64,000 bases of DNA from Streptomyces sp. 1331.2 (lineage in GTDB: Bacteria; Actinomycetota; Actinomycetes; Streptomycetales; Streptomycetaceae). This document shows, piece by piece, positions 25,273 through 33,485 of this stretch (positions are counted from its first letter, which is position 1; each line of letters opens with the position of its first letter). The stretch covers positions 4,281,001 through 4,345,000 of the forward strand of contig NZ_OBMJ01000001.1 in assembly GCF_900199205.1 (NCBI RefSeq), in the 5' to 3' direction. Made by a program: the position numbers and the translations under genes. Below the pieces are notes generated by a model. The model was not told the origin of the DNA and did no database searches. It was given only the letters and a program-made list of their open reading frames with translations.

Positions 25273-25723
25273 CTCGAACCACTCCAAGGGTGAGGGAACT
25301 GTCCGACAGCCAACGTCTGCTGTGCCCCCGGCCGCGAATCACTTTCTTCACTTATGACTGTACGAGGGGCCGTGCGCTGGTTTCGGCGTCGATTCCGTAC
25401 AAGGTCGGGTTCGTTTAGCTGTCAGGGCTGCACAGAAGAGGGCGCACCGGGGCGGGAGCGCTCCGTGTTCGTTCGAATACGGGGGGTTGTCGCAAAGGTG
25501 ACAGTCAGATGATCTGTGTGTGAAGAAAAGCGCAGGTCAGGGCCATCCCGCGGCCGTACGGGCCGGTCGTCCCGGGGGCCGCCTTCGTCCCGCCCGGGTC
25601 AAGGGTCCCGGTCGAGGCCATGTGGGTGAGCGGGCGTTCAGTCGTAGGGAAGCGCCAAAAACGCCGCAGCCCACCCGGGGCCGCCCGGGTGGGCTGTTGG
25701 AGGGAGGGCGCGAACCGCCGTGA
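25273..25723. other. Intergenic region upstream of the carboxylase operon
   Basis: 451 bases with no convincing gene. A 67-codon Arg/Gly-rich plus-strand frame (25520-25723) lacks coding features. The carboxylase promoter should lie in the first 200 bases; I see no clear consensus. A terminator hairpin stands near the right end. Confidence 0.5.
25667..25696 (-). terminator. Terminator of the PLDc_N-domain gene
   Basis: Perfect 13-base arms (25667-25679 and 25684-25696) with a 4-base loop, about 28 bases beyond the stop of the minus-strand gene at 25724-26155. Confidence 0.75.
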
Positions 25724-26155
25724 TCAGCTCTTCCTGCCGTCCTCGGGCTCGTCCCGGTCCCGCAGCTCCTGCTCCCGGCGGCGCAGATCGGCCTCCCACT
25801 GCTTGAGCATGTCCTCGTGCTCGTTGTTGCCCTTCTTCAACGAGGCGAGGAATTCGGGGTCGTCGTCCGGCGCGAGCGGGCGCCCGCCGCGCGCGGACGG
25901 GTGGCCGGTTCGGCCCGCGCGGCCGTCGGCGGCCGGCTGCCCCGGGTGCCCGTCGGCGGCGGTCCGCAGGAAGCCGCGCTGCTTGCCCGCGATCAGCCAG
26001 GCGATCGGGCCCAGCGGCGGGAAGAGCAGCACGATCAGCACCCAGACCACCTTCGGCAGGTGCCGCACCTCGTCCTCGGGGGTGGTCAGGCAGTCGACGA
26101 ACGCCCAGACCCAGAGCGCGAGCGGAAGGACGACGGTCAGCAGAATCCGCAACAT
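25724..26155 (-). CDS. Membrane protein with PLDc_N (phospholipase D nuclease N-terminal-like) domain
   Basis: 143 residues. Two membrane helices (residues about 4-22 and 36-56) enclose VDCLTTPEDEVRHLPKVVW, followed by PPLGPIAWLIAGKQR, which is the small PLDc_N module. The cytoplasmic tail is Arg/Gly/Pro rich and ends in a charged helix (EHEDMLKQWEADLRRREQEL). No phospholipase catalytic domain is attached, so enzymatic activity is not expected. Related genes sit next to the menaquinone genes in other streptomycetes as I recall. The ATG follows ggggggagat. It is divergent from mqnL. Confidence 0.82.
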   Translation of the reverse strand: MLRILLTVVLPLALWVWAFVDCLTTPEDEVRHLPKVVWVLIVLLFPPLGPIAWLIAGKQRGFLRTAADGHPGQPAADGRAGRTGHPSARGGRPLAPDDDPEFLASLKKGNNEHEDMLKQWEADLRRREQELRDRDEPEDGRKS

Positions 26156-26248
26156 GGCTGCGATCTCCCCCCAACGGGCGGCGGTGGCGGGCGCCTTCCC
26201 GGGGCCCTTGACGCAAGCCAGGCTATCGGGTGGCGGATACTGACAGGC

Positions 26249-27706
26249 ATGGCATACGACGATCTCCGCTCGTTTCTCCGGGCCCTCGACCGTGAAGGCG
26301 ACCTCAAGCGCATCAAGGCGGAGGTCGACCCCCACCTGGAGATCGGCGAGATCGTCGACCGGGTGCAGAAGGCCAAGGGCCCCGCGCTGCTCTTCGAGAA
26401 CGTCAAGGGCTCGTCGATGCCGCTCGCGATGAACGTCTTCGGCACCGAGCGGCGCCTGGCCAAGGCGCTCGGCCTCAAGGGCCCGGACGACATCGCCGAG
26501 AAGATCGCCGGCCTGCTCAAGCCCGAACTGCCGCAGGGCTTCACCGGTTTCCGCGACGCCTTCGGCAAGCTCGCCTCGATGGCGCACGTCCCGCCCAGGC
26601 ACGTGAAGTCCGGCGACGCGCCGGTCCAGGAGGTCGTGCTCACCGGCGAGGACGTCAACCTGGACGAGCTGCCCGCCCTCTTCACCTGGCCGCTGGACGG
26701 CGGCTCCTTCTTCAACCTGGGCCTCACCCACACCAAGGACCCGGACACCGGCATCCGCAACCTGGGCCTCTACCGGCTCCAGCGGCACGACCGCCGCACC
26801 ATCGGCATGCACTGGCAGATCCACAAGGACAGCCGCAACCACTACGCGGTGGCGGCCAAGCGCGGCGAACGCCTCCCGGTCGCGATCGCCTTCGGCTGCC
26901 CGCCGGCCGTCACCTACGCGGCCACCGCGCCGCTGCCCGGGGACATCGACGAGTACCTCTTCGCCGGCTTCGTCGCCGGGGAGCGGGTGCGGATGGTCGA
27001 CTGCAAGACCGTGCCGCTGCAGGTCCCGGCCGACGCCGAGGTGGTCCTGGAGGGCTGGCTGGAGCCCGGCGAGATGCTGCCCGAGGGCCCGTTCGGCGAC
27101 CACACCGGCTTCTACACCCCGCAGGAGCCCTTCCCGGCGCTGACGATCGACTGCGTGACGATGCGCCGCCGTCCGATCCTGCAGTCCATCGTGGTCGGCC
27201 GCCCGCCGACGGAGGACGGCCCGCTGGGCAAGTTCACCGAGCGCTTCTTCCTGCCGCTGCTGAAGATCATCATCCCGGACATCGTCGACTACGACCTGCC
27301 CGAGGCCGGCGGCTTCCACAACTGCGTGATCGTCTCGATCGACAAGAAGTACCCCAAGCACGCCCAGAAGACGATGCACGCCATCTGGGGCGCCCACATG
27401 ATGTCGCTCACCAAGCTGATCATCGTGGTGGACGCCGACTGCGACGTGCACGACTACCAGGAAGTCGCCTGGCGGGCCTTCGGCAACGTCGACTACAGCC
27501 GGGACCTCACCGTGGTCGAGGGCCCGGTGGACCACCTGGACCACGCCTCGTACCAGCAGTTCTGGGGAGGCAAGGCCGGCATCGACGCCACCCGGAAACT
27601 CCCCGAGGAGGGCTACACCCGGGACGGCGGCTGGCCGGAGATGGTGTCCTCCGACCCGGCGACGGCTGCGCTGGTCTCCCGGCGCTGGAAGGAATACGGA
27701 CTGTGA
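26249..27706 (+). CDS. mqnL: UbiD-family decarboxylase of the futalosine menaquinone pathway
   Basis: 485 residues, full length for UbiD proteins, which use prenylated FMN to decarboxylate aromatic or unsaturated acids. The N-terminal domain begins AYDDLRSFLRALDREGDLKR. The prFMN/metal-binding residues are expected in RNLGLYRLQRHD (about 170) and in EMLPEGPFGDHTGFY (about 276-290), which carries the acidic catalytic residues. It is translationally coupled to the UbiA-type prenyltransferase, and the UbiX-type cofactor maker is 3.5 kb away. That grouping matches the mqnL/P/M set of S. coelicolor, acting late in menaquinone synthesis on dihydroxynaphthoate intermediates. Confidence 0.9.
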   Translation: MAYDDLRSFLRALDREGDLKRIKAEVDPHLEIGEIVDRVQKAKGPALLFENVKGSSMPLAMNVFGTERRLAKALGLKGPDDIAEKIAGLLKPELPQGFTGFRDAFGKLASMAHVPPRHVKSGDAPVQEVVLTGEDVNLDELPALFTWPLDGGSFFNLGLTHTKDPDTGIRNLGLYRLQRHDRRTIGMHWQIHKDSRNHYAVAAKRGERLPVAIAFGCPPAVTYAATAPLPGDIDEYLFAGFVAGERVRMVDCKTVPLQVPADAEVVLEGWLEPGEMLPEGPFGDHTGFYTPQEPFPALTIDCVTMRRRPILQSIVVGRPPTEDGPLGKFTERFFLPLLKIIIPDIVDYDLPEAGGFHNCVIVSIDKKYPKHAQKTMHAIWGAHMMSLTKLIIVVDADCDVHDYQEVAWRAFGNVDYSRDLTVVEGPVDHLDHASYQQFWGGKAGIDATRKLPEEGYTRDGGWPEMVSSDPATAALVSRRWKEYGL

Positions 27707-28602
27707 TGAGCACGGCCGCAGTTGAGACCCCCGGGCGCACGAAGGCCTTCCTGCGCCTGGTGATGATCGAGCACTCGGTCTTCGCCCTGCCCTTCGCGTA
27801 CATCGCCGCGCTGACGGCCATGTTCCTCGCCGACAAGCGGGTGCACTGGGGCGAGTTGTTCATCGTCACGGTGTGCATGGTCGGCCTGCGCACCTTCGCC
27901 ATGGCGGCGAACCGGATCATCGACCGCGAGATCGACGCCCGCAACCCGCGCACCGCCTCGCGCGAACTCGTCACCGGCGCCGTCTCGTTGAAGACCGCGT
28001 ACGTCGGCTCCGCCGTCGCCCTGGTGGTCTTCCTCGGCGCGGCCGCGCTGCTCAACCCGCTCTGCCTGGCGCTCGCGCCGGTGGCCGTCGTGCCGATGGT
28101 CGTCTACCCGTACGGCAAGCGGTTCACCGACTTCCCGCAGGCGATCCTCGGCCTGGCCCAGGCGATGGGCCCGGTCGGCGCCTGGCTCGCGGTGACCGGC
28201 ACGTGGTCCTGGGACGCCGCCGTCCTCGGCGGCGCGGTCGGCATCTGGATCGGCGGCTTCGACCTCATCTACGCCTGCCAGGACGTCGAGTCCGACCGCG
28301 AGAACGGTGTCGGCTCGCCGCCGGCCCGCTTCGGCGTGCCGGCGGCGATCCGGGGCGCGCGGGTGTGCCACGTCCTCACGACGCTTCTGCTGGGCTGGTT
28401 CGCGGTGCTCACCGACGCCGGTGTGGCGTTCTGGATCGGCCTCGCGGTCGTCGCGGGCGCGTTCGTGTACGAGCACACCATCGTGAAGCCGAACGACCTG
28501 TCGAAGCTCAACCGCGCGTTCTTCCAGACGAACAGCTTCGTCGGCATTTCGCTGTTCTTCTTCGCGCTGGTGGACCTGCTCCTTCGTGGGCTCGGAATCT
28601 GA
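27706..28602 (+). CDS. mqnP: UbiA-family prenyltransferase of the futalosine menaquinone pathway
   Basis: Integral membrane enzyme attaching a polyprenyl chain to the naphthoate ring. 298 residues with about eight or nine hydrophobic segments. Both Asp-rich metal and diphosphate sites are visible: NRIIDREIDARNPRTASREL (about 68-87) and YACQDVESDRENGVGS (about 189-204). The ATG at 27706 overlaps the mqnL stop by one base (TGATG); an in-frame GTG one codon earlier is an alternative. Convergent with an alpha/beta hydrolase. Confidence 0.92.
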   Translation: MSTAAVETPGRTKAFLRLVMIEHSVFALPFAYIAALTAMFLADKRVHWGELFIVTVCMVGLRTFAMAANRIIDREIDARNPRTASRELVTGAVSLKTAYVGSAVALVVFLGAAALLNPLCLALAPVAVVPMVVYPYGKRFTDFPQAILGLAQAMGPVGAWLAVTGTWSWDAAVLGGAVGIWIGGFDLIYACQDVESDRENGVGSPPARFGVPAAIRGARVCHVLTTLLLGWFAVLTDAGVAFWIGLAVVAGAFVYEHTIVKPNDLSKLNRAFFQTNSFVGISLFFFALVDLLLRGLGI

Positions 28603-28676
28603 TTCCCACGAGGCCGCTGTTCGTCCGAGCTCACTCGCGGTCGTCGGACCGGCGGGAGTCCGGGTCCTGCTTCGCA

Positions 28677-29432
28677 TCAGTTGTGGAGGAAGGCCTCCAG
28701 GGACGCGGCCAGGGCGACCGGGGTCTCGTACATCGGGTAGTGGCCGGTGCCGCTGAGCTCCTCCAGCACGGCGTTGGGGTAGTGGGTGAGGAAGGTGGCG
28801 CGCATGACGTCGGCGGTGAGGGCGAGGTCGTGTTCGCCGACGATCACCTTGACCGGGACGGGATTGCCGTTGATCCGGCGTTCCAGGTCGGCGGTGGTCC
28901 AGTCGCGGACGTAGCCGGCGAAGGCCTCGCGGGTGGAGAGCTGCAGCGACTGGTCGACCATGCGGTCGAGCCAGACCCGGCCGGCCCGCTGCCCGGTGAC
29001 CAGGTCGAGGATCGCCAGGCGCTTCTCCCGGTCCTCTGAGGCGCCGTGGAACAGCGCCTCGCCGGCCTCGTCCAGCGGGTAGGCGCCGGCCGGCACCGGG
29101 GCCAGGCCGACCAGCTTGCGCACCCGCAGCGGCGCCTCGGCGAGGACCTGCTGGGCCGCCTTGCCGCCCATCGAGTGGCCGACCACCGAGAAGCGCTCCC
29201 AGCCGAGTTGGTCGGCGAGGGCGAGGGCGTCGGTGGCGATCTCGGCGAGCGTGTAGTCGCCGGTGACGTCCTTGCGCCGGCCGTAGCCGCGGTAGTCGAG
29301 GAAGGCGTAGCTGAAGGCGCGGCCGTCGAGGTAGTCGAGGAAGGGGCCCCAGCCGGCGCTGGTGCCGAACCAGTCGTGCAGGACCAGGACGTGGTGGTCG
29401 CCGGTGCCGGTCATGCGGTGGGGGATCGTCAT
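28677..29432 (-). CDS. Alpha/beta hydrolase
   Basis: 251 residues with a complete triad pattern: nucleophile elbow VVGHSMGGKA (Ser near 94), acid in VIVGEHDLAL and His in SGTGHYPMYE. The oxyanion segment is LHDWFGTSAGW. No signal peptide, so cytoplasmic. The ATG at 29432 follows ggggggaacg; the longer in-frame start lacks one. It lies among the menaquinone genes on the opposite strand. Many family members hydrolyse esters or epoxides, so the substrate is unknown. Confidence 0.85.
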   Translation of the reverse strand: MTIPHRMTGTGDHHVLVLHDWFGTSAGWGPFLDYLDGRAFSYAFLDYRGYGRRKDVTGDYTLAEIATDALALADQLGWERFSVVGHSMGGKAAQQVLAEAPLRVRKLVGLAPVPAGAYPLDEAGEALFHGASEDREKRLAILDLVTGQRAGRVWLDRMVDQSLQLSTREAFAGYVRDWTTADLERRINGNPVPVKVIVGEHDLALTADVMRATFLTHYPNAVLEELSGTGHYPMYETPVALAASLEAFLHN

Positions 29433-29567
29433 GCCGTTGGTCGTTCCCCCCGGGCCGCCCGTCCGAACCGCCGGCCGAACCACCGGCAGGACCCGGGCCG
29501 GACTGAGTCCGGCCGGACACCTCTTGCGGCCCGATCGGCGGGTCCCGGTAGAGGAGTTGGCGAGCTG

Positions 29568-30284
29568 TCAGTCGAGCACGATGCGGTCGCCGACGCGCAG
29601 GCGGCCCGGGGCGGCGACCTCGGCGAGGGCGTCGAGGCGGCCGTCGTGGGCGTGCACGACGGCCTTGAGGATCTCGGGTGCGTGCGGCAGTCCGGGCTGC
29701 GGGGCACCGGTCATCGTGCAGCGCTCGCTGGAGGTGACGAAGGCGAGCCGGGCGCTGCCGGGGGCCTCGCCGCGGGCCTGGCGGCCGAACCAGTCGTCCT
29801 CGACGAAGGGCGGGGTGCCGGGCGGGGTGCGCAGCACGACGTTGGGGCGGAAGCGGCGTTCGTCGACGGCGGCGAACGGGACGGCCTCGCGGATCCAGTC
29901 CAGGGTGGCGGTGGTGAGCACGCTGACCGGCAGCCGGTCGAAGTGCGAAACGGCGTCCTCGCGGGCGAGTTCGACGTCCTCGCGCTGGAGGTAGGCGCGC
30001 AGGAAGGCGGTCGGCCGGTCGACCGGGCGGCCGAGCGGGTCGAACAGTTCGGGGCCGTCGATCCGGTGGCCGAGCCGGGCGGAGAGGCGGAGCAGGCCGT
30101 CCATCCGCCGGAAGCGGCGGGTGTTCTTGCCGGAGCCGAGCTTCCCGGCCGCGTCGCGGACGGCGTAGAGGCGGTCGCCGGCGAGGCCGCGCTCGTCCAC
30201 CTCGACGGAGTCGAGCCGCTCGCCGCCGGTGGATTTCACGGGGTAGCGCCAGAGTCGCTCGATCACTCCGATGATCTCTGCCAT
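29568..30284 (-). CDS. MOSC-domain protein
   Basis: 238 residues starting MAEIIGVIERLWRYPVKSTG. The N-terminal MOSC beta-barrel part (YPVKSTGGERLDSVEVDERGL, given by its span 14-34) is followed by the MOSC core FRPNVVLR, DDWFGRQARGEAP and SERCTMTGAPQPG, whose cysteine is the likely molybdenum/sulfur-binding residue. Family members act on molybdenum cofactor sulfuration or N-hydroxylated compounds. No partner gene for molybdenum metabolism is nearby. Same strand as the hydrolase and cyclase-family genes, with gaps of about 100-135 bases. Confidence 0.85.
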   Translation of the reverse strand: MAEIIGVIERLWRYPVKSTGGERLDSVEVDERGLAGDRLYAVRDAAGKLGSGKNTRRFRRMDGLLRLSARLGHRIDGPELFDPLGRPVDRPTAFLRAYLQREDVELAREDAVSHFDRLPVSVLTTATLDWIREAVPFAAVDERRFRPNVVLRTPPGTPPFVEDDWFGRQARGEAPGSARLAFVTSSERCTMTGAPQPGLPHAPEILKAVVHAHDGRLDALAEVAAPGRLRVGDRIVLD

Positions 30285-30385
30285 GGCCGGACAGCCTAGT
30301 GGCGCCACCGGGGGATGGTCTAGACCAAGTCCCGTACGGGCGGGGGCGATCCGGCGGGTGGACGGGCGCCTCGGCCGGTGCGGGG

Positions 30386-31147
30386 TCAGCCCAGCCGGGC
30401 CACCGCCCGTACCGGGGCGCCGTCCGCTGCGACCAGCCGCAGCGGGAACAGCGAGACCTCCACCGGGCGGCCGGCCTGCTGCGCCTCCAGCAGTGCCCGC
30501 AGGTCGGTCAGGTTCTCGGCGATCACCCCGCCGCCGGGCGCCCCCAGCAGCACCCGGTGCGCGGCGAGCGACGGCTCCTCGGCGGGCCCTCCTCCGGGTG
30601 CGTCGTGCTCGTCGGCGAGATCGGCGAGCAGCGCGGCCACCGCCGGGTCGCCCGGGCCCGGGTCGGGGGTCGGATCCACGCTCAGCGCGTCCACCCCGAC
30701 GGTGCGCACCCCGGCGGCGACGATCGCCTCCGCGGCCTCCGGGGTCAGGCTGGGGTGGGCGAGGTAGGTGTCGGTGCCCCAGTGCCGGGCCCAGCCGGTG
30801 GCCAGCAGCAGCACGGTGCCCTCGCCGGAGTACGCGGCCCGCTCCAGCGCGGGCGCCAACTGCTCGGGGGTGACGGCCGTCCGGGGCTCCAGCCCGCGCA
30901 GGTCGGCGAGGACGGCCGGGCCGGTGAACCGCTCCAGCGGCAGTCCGTCCAGGGTCGGCCAGGTCACGTCCACGTGGTACGGCGCGTCCACGTGCGTCCC
31001 GGACTGCGAGCCGAGGTGCAGGGCCAGCACGTTCACCCCGGCGGTGGCGGTGGTGAGCGCGGGCTCCAGCAGGACGGCCGGATCGCCGGGGTAGACCGGC
31101 ATCGCGGTGGTCACCTGATGGGTGAGGTCGACGAGGGTCGCTGCCAT
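30386..31147 (-). CDS. Cyclase-family (kynurenine formamidase-like) hydrolase
   Basis: 253 residues. The metal-binding signature SQSGTHVDAPYHV lies near residues 48-60, and a second conserved part is VGVDALSVDP (about 152). The family includes KynB formamidases and isatin or polyketide-cyclase-like hydrolases. The loop around residues 165-190 (DEHDAPGGGPAEEPSLAAH) is Gly/Pro rich. The ATG at 31147 is 65 bases from the divergent mqnM start, so both share a regulatory interval. Substrate not inferable. Confidence 0.85.
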   Translation of the reverse strand: MAATLVDLTHQVTTAMPVYPGDPAVLLEPALTTATAGVNVLALHLGSQSGTHVDAPYHVDVTWPTLDGLPLERFTGPAVLADLRGLEPRTAVTPEQLAPALERAAYSGEGTVLLLATGWARHWGTDTYLAHPSLTPEAAEAIVAAGVRTVGVDALSVDPTPDPGPGDPAVAALLADLADEHDAPGGGPAEEPSLAAHRVLLGAPGGGVIAENLTDLRALLEAQQAGRPVEVSLFPLRLVAADGAPVRAVARLG

Positions 31148-31212
31148 GCCCCCATCCTTCCAGGGGGACCGCGGATGCGGCCCTGCCGGGGGAAGCCGGA
31201 TAGAAATGCCCC

Positions 31213-31890
31213 ATGGGAACTGCGAAGCGTCAGCCGTGGGTGGTCGGGGTCTCGGGAGCGTCGGGGACGCCGTACGCGGCCTCGGTGATCCGGGGTCTGC
31301 TGGCCGCCGGGGAGGCGGTGGACCTCGTGGTGAGCCGGGCCGCCCGGCTCACCATCCTGGACGAGACCGGCATCTCCTTCCGGGACGCCCACTGGCGCAC
31401 CGACCTGGGCGCCTGGCTGGCCGTCGACGAGAGCGGCCTGGAGGACGTCCGCTACTGGCCCCCCGGGGACTTCGCGGCCGGCCCGTCCAGCGGCTCGTAC
31501 CCCGCCAAGGGCATGCTGGTGGTGCCCGCGACCACCGGCGCGGTGGCCGGGATCGCGCTCGGGCTGAGCAAGGACCTGTTGCAGCGGGTCGCCAGCGTCA
31601 CCCTCAAGGAGCGCCGTCCGCTCGTCGTCTGCGTGCGCGAGACACCACTCAACGGGGTGACGTTGAAGCACTTGGTGGAACTCGACGCGCAGGGCGCCGT
31701 CGTGCTCCCCGCCTCGCCCGGTTTCTACGCCGGCGGCTCCACCGTGCGCGAACTCGTGGATTTCGTGGCCGGAAGGGTGCTGGACGCCGTCGGCGTGCCG
31801 CATTCCCTGTACCTGCGCTGGGAAGGGGAGTTGGGGGCGGCGGCCCGCCGGAGCGACACCGGTGGCGCCGCAACTGCTGAGGGGGAGTAA
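31213..31890 (+). CDS. mqnM: UbiX-family FMN prenyltransferase of the menaquinone pathway
   Basis: 225 residues; makes prenylated FMN, the cofactor for the UbiD-type MqnL. The flavin-binding start VVGVSGASGTPYAASVIRGL (residues 11-30), the SSGSYPAKGMLVVPATTGAVAG region and VVCVRETPLNGVTLKHL are characteristic. The C-terminal ~20 residues (ARRSDTGGAATAEGE) extend past the usual end. It diverges from the cyclase gene and is separated from the mqnL-mqnP pair by three minus-strand genes. Confidence 0.93.
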   Translation: MGTAKRQPWVVGVSGASGTPYAASVIRGLLAAGEAVDLVVSRAARLTILDETGISFRDAHWRTDLGAWLAVDESGLEDVRYWPPGDFAAGPSSGSYPAKGMLVVPATTGAVAGIALGLSKDLLQRVASVTLKERRPLVVCVRETPLNGVTLKHLVELDAQGAVVLPASPGFYAGGSTVRELVDFVAGRVLDAVGVPHSLYLRWEGELGAAARRSDTGGAATAEGE

Positions 31891-31922
31891 GGAGACCGAG
31901 GGCGGGAGAGTATCTTCTCTGC

Positions 31923-31967
31923 GATATCCGGGTCTTTCGGCGCACGGCGCCTTTGAATCCGGATAAT
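31923..31967. promoter_or_regulatory. Nested inverted repeat between mqnM and the Lrp gene
   Basis: Outer arms GATATCCGG (31923-31931) and CCGGATAA (31959-31966) enclose an inner GGCGC-acg-GCGCC hairpin. It could be an Lrp-type operator with dyad symmetry or a structured terminator for mqnM; the sequence does not decide. Confidence 0.4.
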
Positions 31968-32009
31968 GATCTGTGGGTCTGGAGAGGTTCGGAAGGACGC
32001 GGACGGTAT

Positions 32010-32468
32010 ATGGACACGGTGGACAGACAGCTCATCCAGGCGCTCCGGGAGAACGGCCGTGCGTCCTACGCCGAGCTGGGCCGGCTGGTCGGACTCTCCG
32101 GCCCGAGCGTCACGGACCGGATCAACCGCCTGGAACAGGCCGGGGTGATCACCGGCTACCGGGCGACGGTCAACCCGGCCTCGCTCGGCTTCGGCGTCAC
32201 GGCCCTGATCGGCCTCCAGCTCACGGACGCCGCGGACCACGAGGACGTCGCGTTCCGGCTGAAGGACCTCAACGAGGTCGAGGACTGCTGGTTCATCGCG
32301 GGTGACGACTCCTACATGCTCAAGGTCCGGGTGGCCGACGTGGCCGGCCTGGAGTCGGTGGTGAAGCGGATCTCGGGCACGAAAGGCGTGGCCCGGACCC
32401 GCACCACCGTCGTACTCTCCACGAAGTGGGAGAACCGGGTGAGTGAACTTCCTCCTGTAGGAGAGTGA
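32010..32468 (+). CDS. Lrp/AsnC-family transcriptional regulator
   Basis: 152 residues. Winged helix in residues about 1-60 (TVDRQLIQALRENGRASYAE, then LVGLSGPSVTDRINRLEQAG), followed by the ligand-binding RAM domain (ADHEDVAFRLKDLNEVEDCW, then DDSYMLKVRVADVAGLE). The ATG at 32010 is chosen because the protein then begins at the helix-turn-helix as in the family. Three bases separate it from the PLP-dependent dehydratase gene, so the two are coupled and the regulator probably responds to an amino acid metabolised by that enzyme. A dyad element lies upstream (31923-31967). Confidence 0.9.
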   Translation: MDTVDRQLIQALRENGRASYAELGRLVGLSGPSVTDRINRLEQAGVITGYRATVNPASLGFGVTALIGLQLTDAADHEDVAFRLKDLNEVEDCWFIAGDDSYMLKVRVADVAGLESVVKRISGTKGVARTRTTVVLSTKWENRVSELPPVGE

Positions 32469-32471
32469 CGC

Positions 32472-33434
32472 ATGGCACTGGTCGGTCTGGAGGAGCTGCG
32501 CGCTGCTCGGCAGCGGATCGCGGGGGTCGCCGTGCGCACCCCGCTGGTTCCCGCCCCCTGGGCGGCCGAGGGGGAGCGGCGGCTCTGGCTCAAGCCCGAG
32601 AACCTCCAGCCGACCGGGGCCTTCAAGACCCGCGGCGCCTTCAACCGGCTGGCCGCGCTCGGCGAGGCCGAGCGGGCCCGCGGCGTGGTCGCCCAGTCGA
32701 GCGGCAACCACGCGCAGGCGGTGGCGTACGCGGCCCGGATCCTCGGCATCAAGGCCGTGATCGTGATGCCGGACACCTCGCCTGCGGTGAAGGTGGACGC
32801 CACCCGGGGCTTCGGCGCCGAGGTGGTACTGGTGTCCCCCGCGGAGCGGGACACCCTGCCGGGCGAGCTGGCGGAGAAGCACGGCTACGTCTGGGTGCCC
32901 CCGTACGACGACCCGTTCGTCATCGCGGGCCAGGGCACGGTCGGCCTGGAGATCGCCGAGGACGCCCCGGCCGAGCTGGACACCGTCCTGGTACCGGTCA
33001 GCGGTGGCGGCCTGATCGGCGGGACGGCGGCCGCGCTCAAGCTGACCCGCCCGGGCATCCGGGTGATCGGCGTGGAGCCCGAGCTGGCCGCCGACGCGCA
33101 GGCGAGCCTGCGCTCCGGTCGCCGGGTGGAGTGGCCGGTCGCCGACACCTACCGGACGATCGCGGACGGCCTGCGCACCCCGTCCGTCGGCGCGCTGCCC
33201 TACGAGCACATCACCGCCTACGTGGACGACATCGTCACCGTCACCGAGGACGAGATCCGCGCCACCGTCGCTCTGCTGGCCCGCCGCGGCCGGCTGGTAG
33301 CCGAGCCCTCGGGCGCGGTCGCCCCGGCCGCGTACTTCCACCGCGCCGCCGAGACCGGCGGCCAGGCGGTGGCGGCCGTGGTCAGCGGCGGCAACATCGA
33401 GCCCGCCCTGCTCGCGGAGCTCCTGTCGGCGTAG
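32472..33434 (+). CDS. PLP-dependent threonine/serine dehydratase-like enzyme
   Basis: 320 residues, a fold-type II catalytic domain alone with no C-terminal regulatory ACT domain. The PLP lysine lies in [17 protein letters not shown] (about residue 53), the substrate loop in [15 protein letters not shown], and the phosphate-binding glycine loop in [16 protein letters not shown]. Catalytic-only forms include catabolic threonine ammonia-lyases and serine dehydratases or racemases, and I cannot choose between them. ATG with a tgtAGGAGagtgac ribosome site inside the end of the preceding Lrp gene. Confidence 0.87.
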   Translation: MALVGLEELRAARQRIAGVAVRTPLVPAPWAAEGERRLWLKPENLQPTGAFKTRGAFNRLAALGEAERARGVVAQSSGNHAQAVAYAARILGIKAVIVMPDTSPAVKVDATRGFGAEVVLVSPAERDTLPGELAEKHGYVWVPPYDDPFVIAGQGTVGLEIAEDAPAELDTVLVPVSGGGLIGGTAAALKLTRPGIRVIGVEPELAADAQASLRSGRRVEWPVADTYRTIADGLRTPSVGALPYEHITAYVDDIVTVTEDEIRATVALLARRGRLVAEPSGAVAPAAYFHRAAETGGQAVAAVVSGGNIEPALLAELLSA

Positions 33435-33485
33435 GCGTACGCTCGTTCCGGCAAGGAATCGAAGTCGGAGGAGGCGGGGCACCGC

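Noticed and set aside
25520-25723. 67-codon plus-strand ORF near a terminator
   Set aside because: Arg/Gly-rich with no domain, no ribosome site and no clear promoter; the hairpin is explained by the minus-strand gene.
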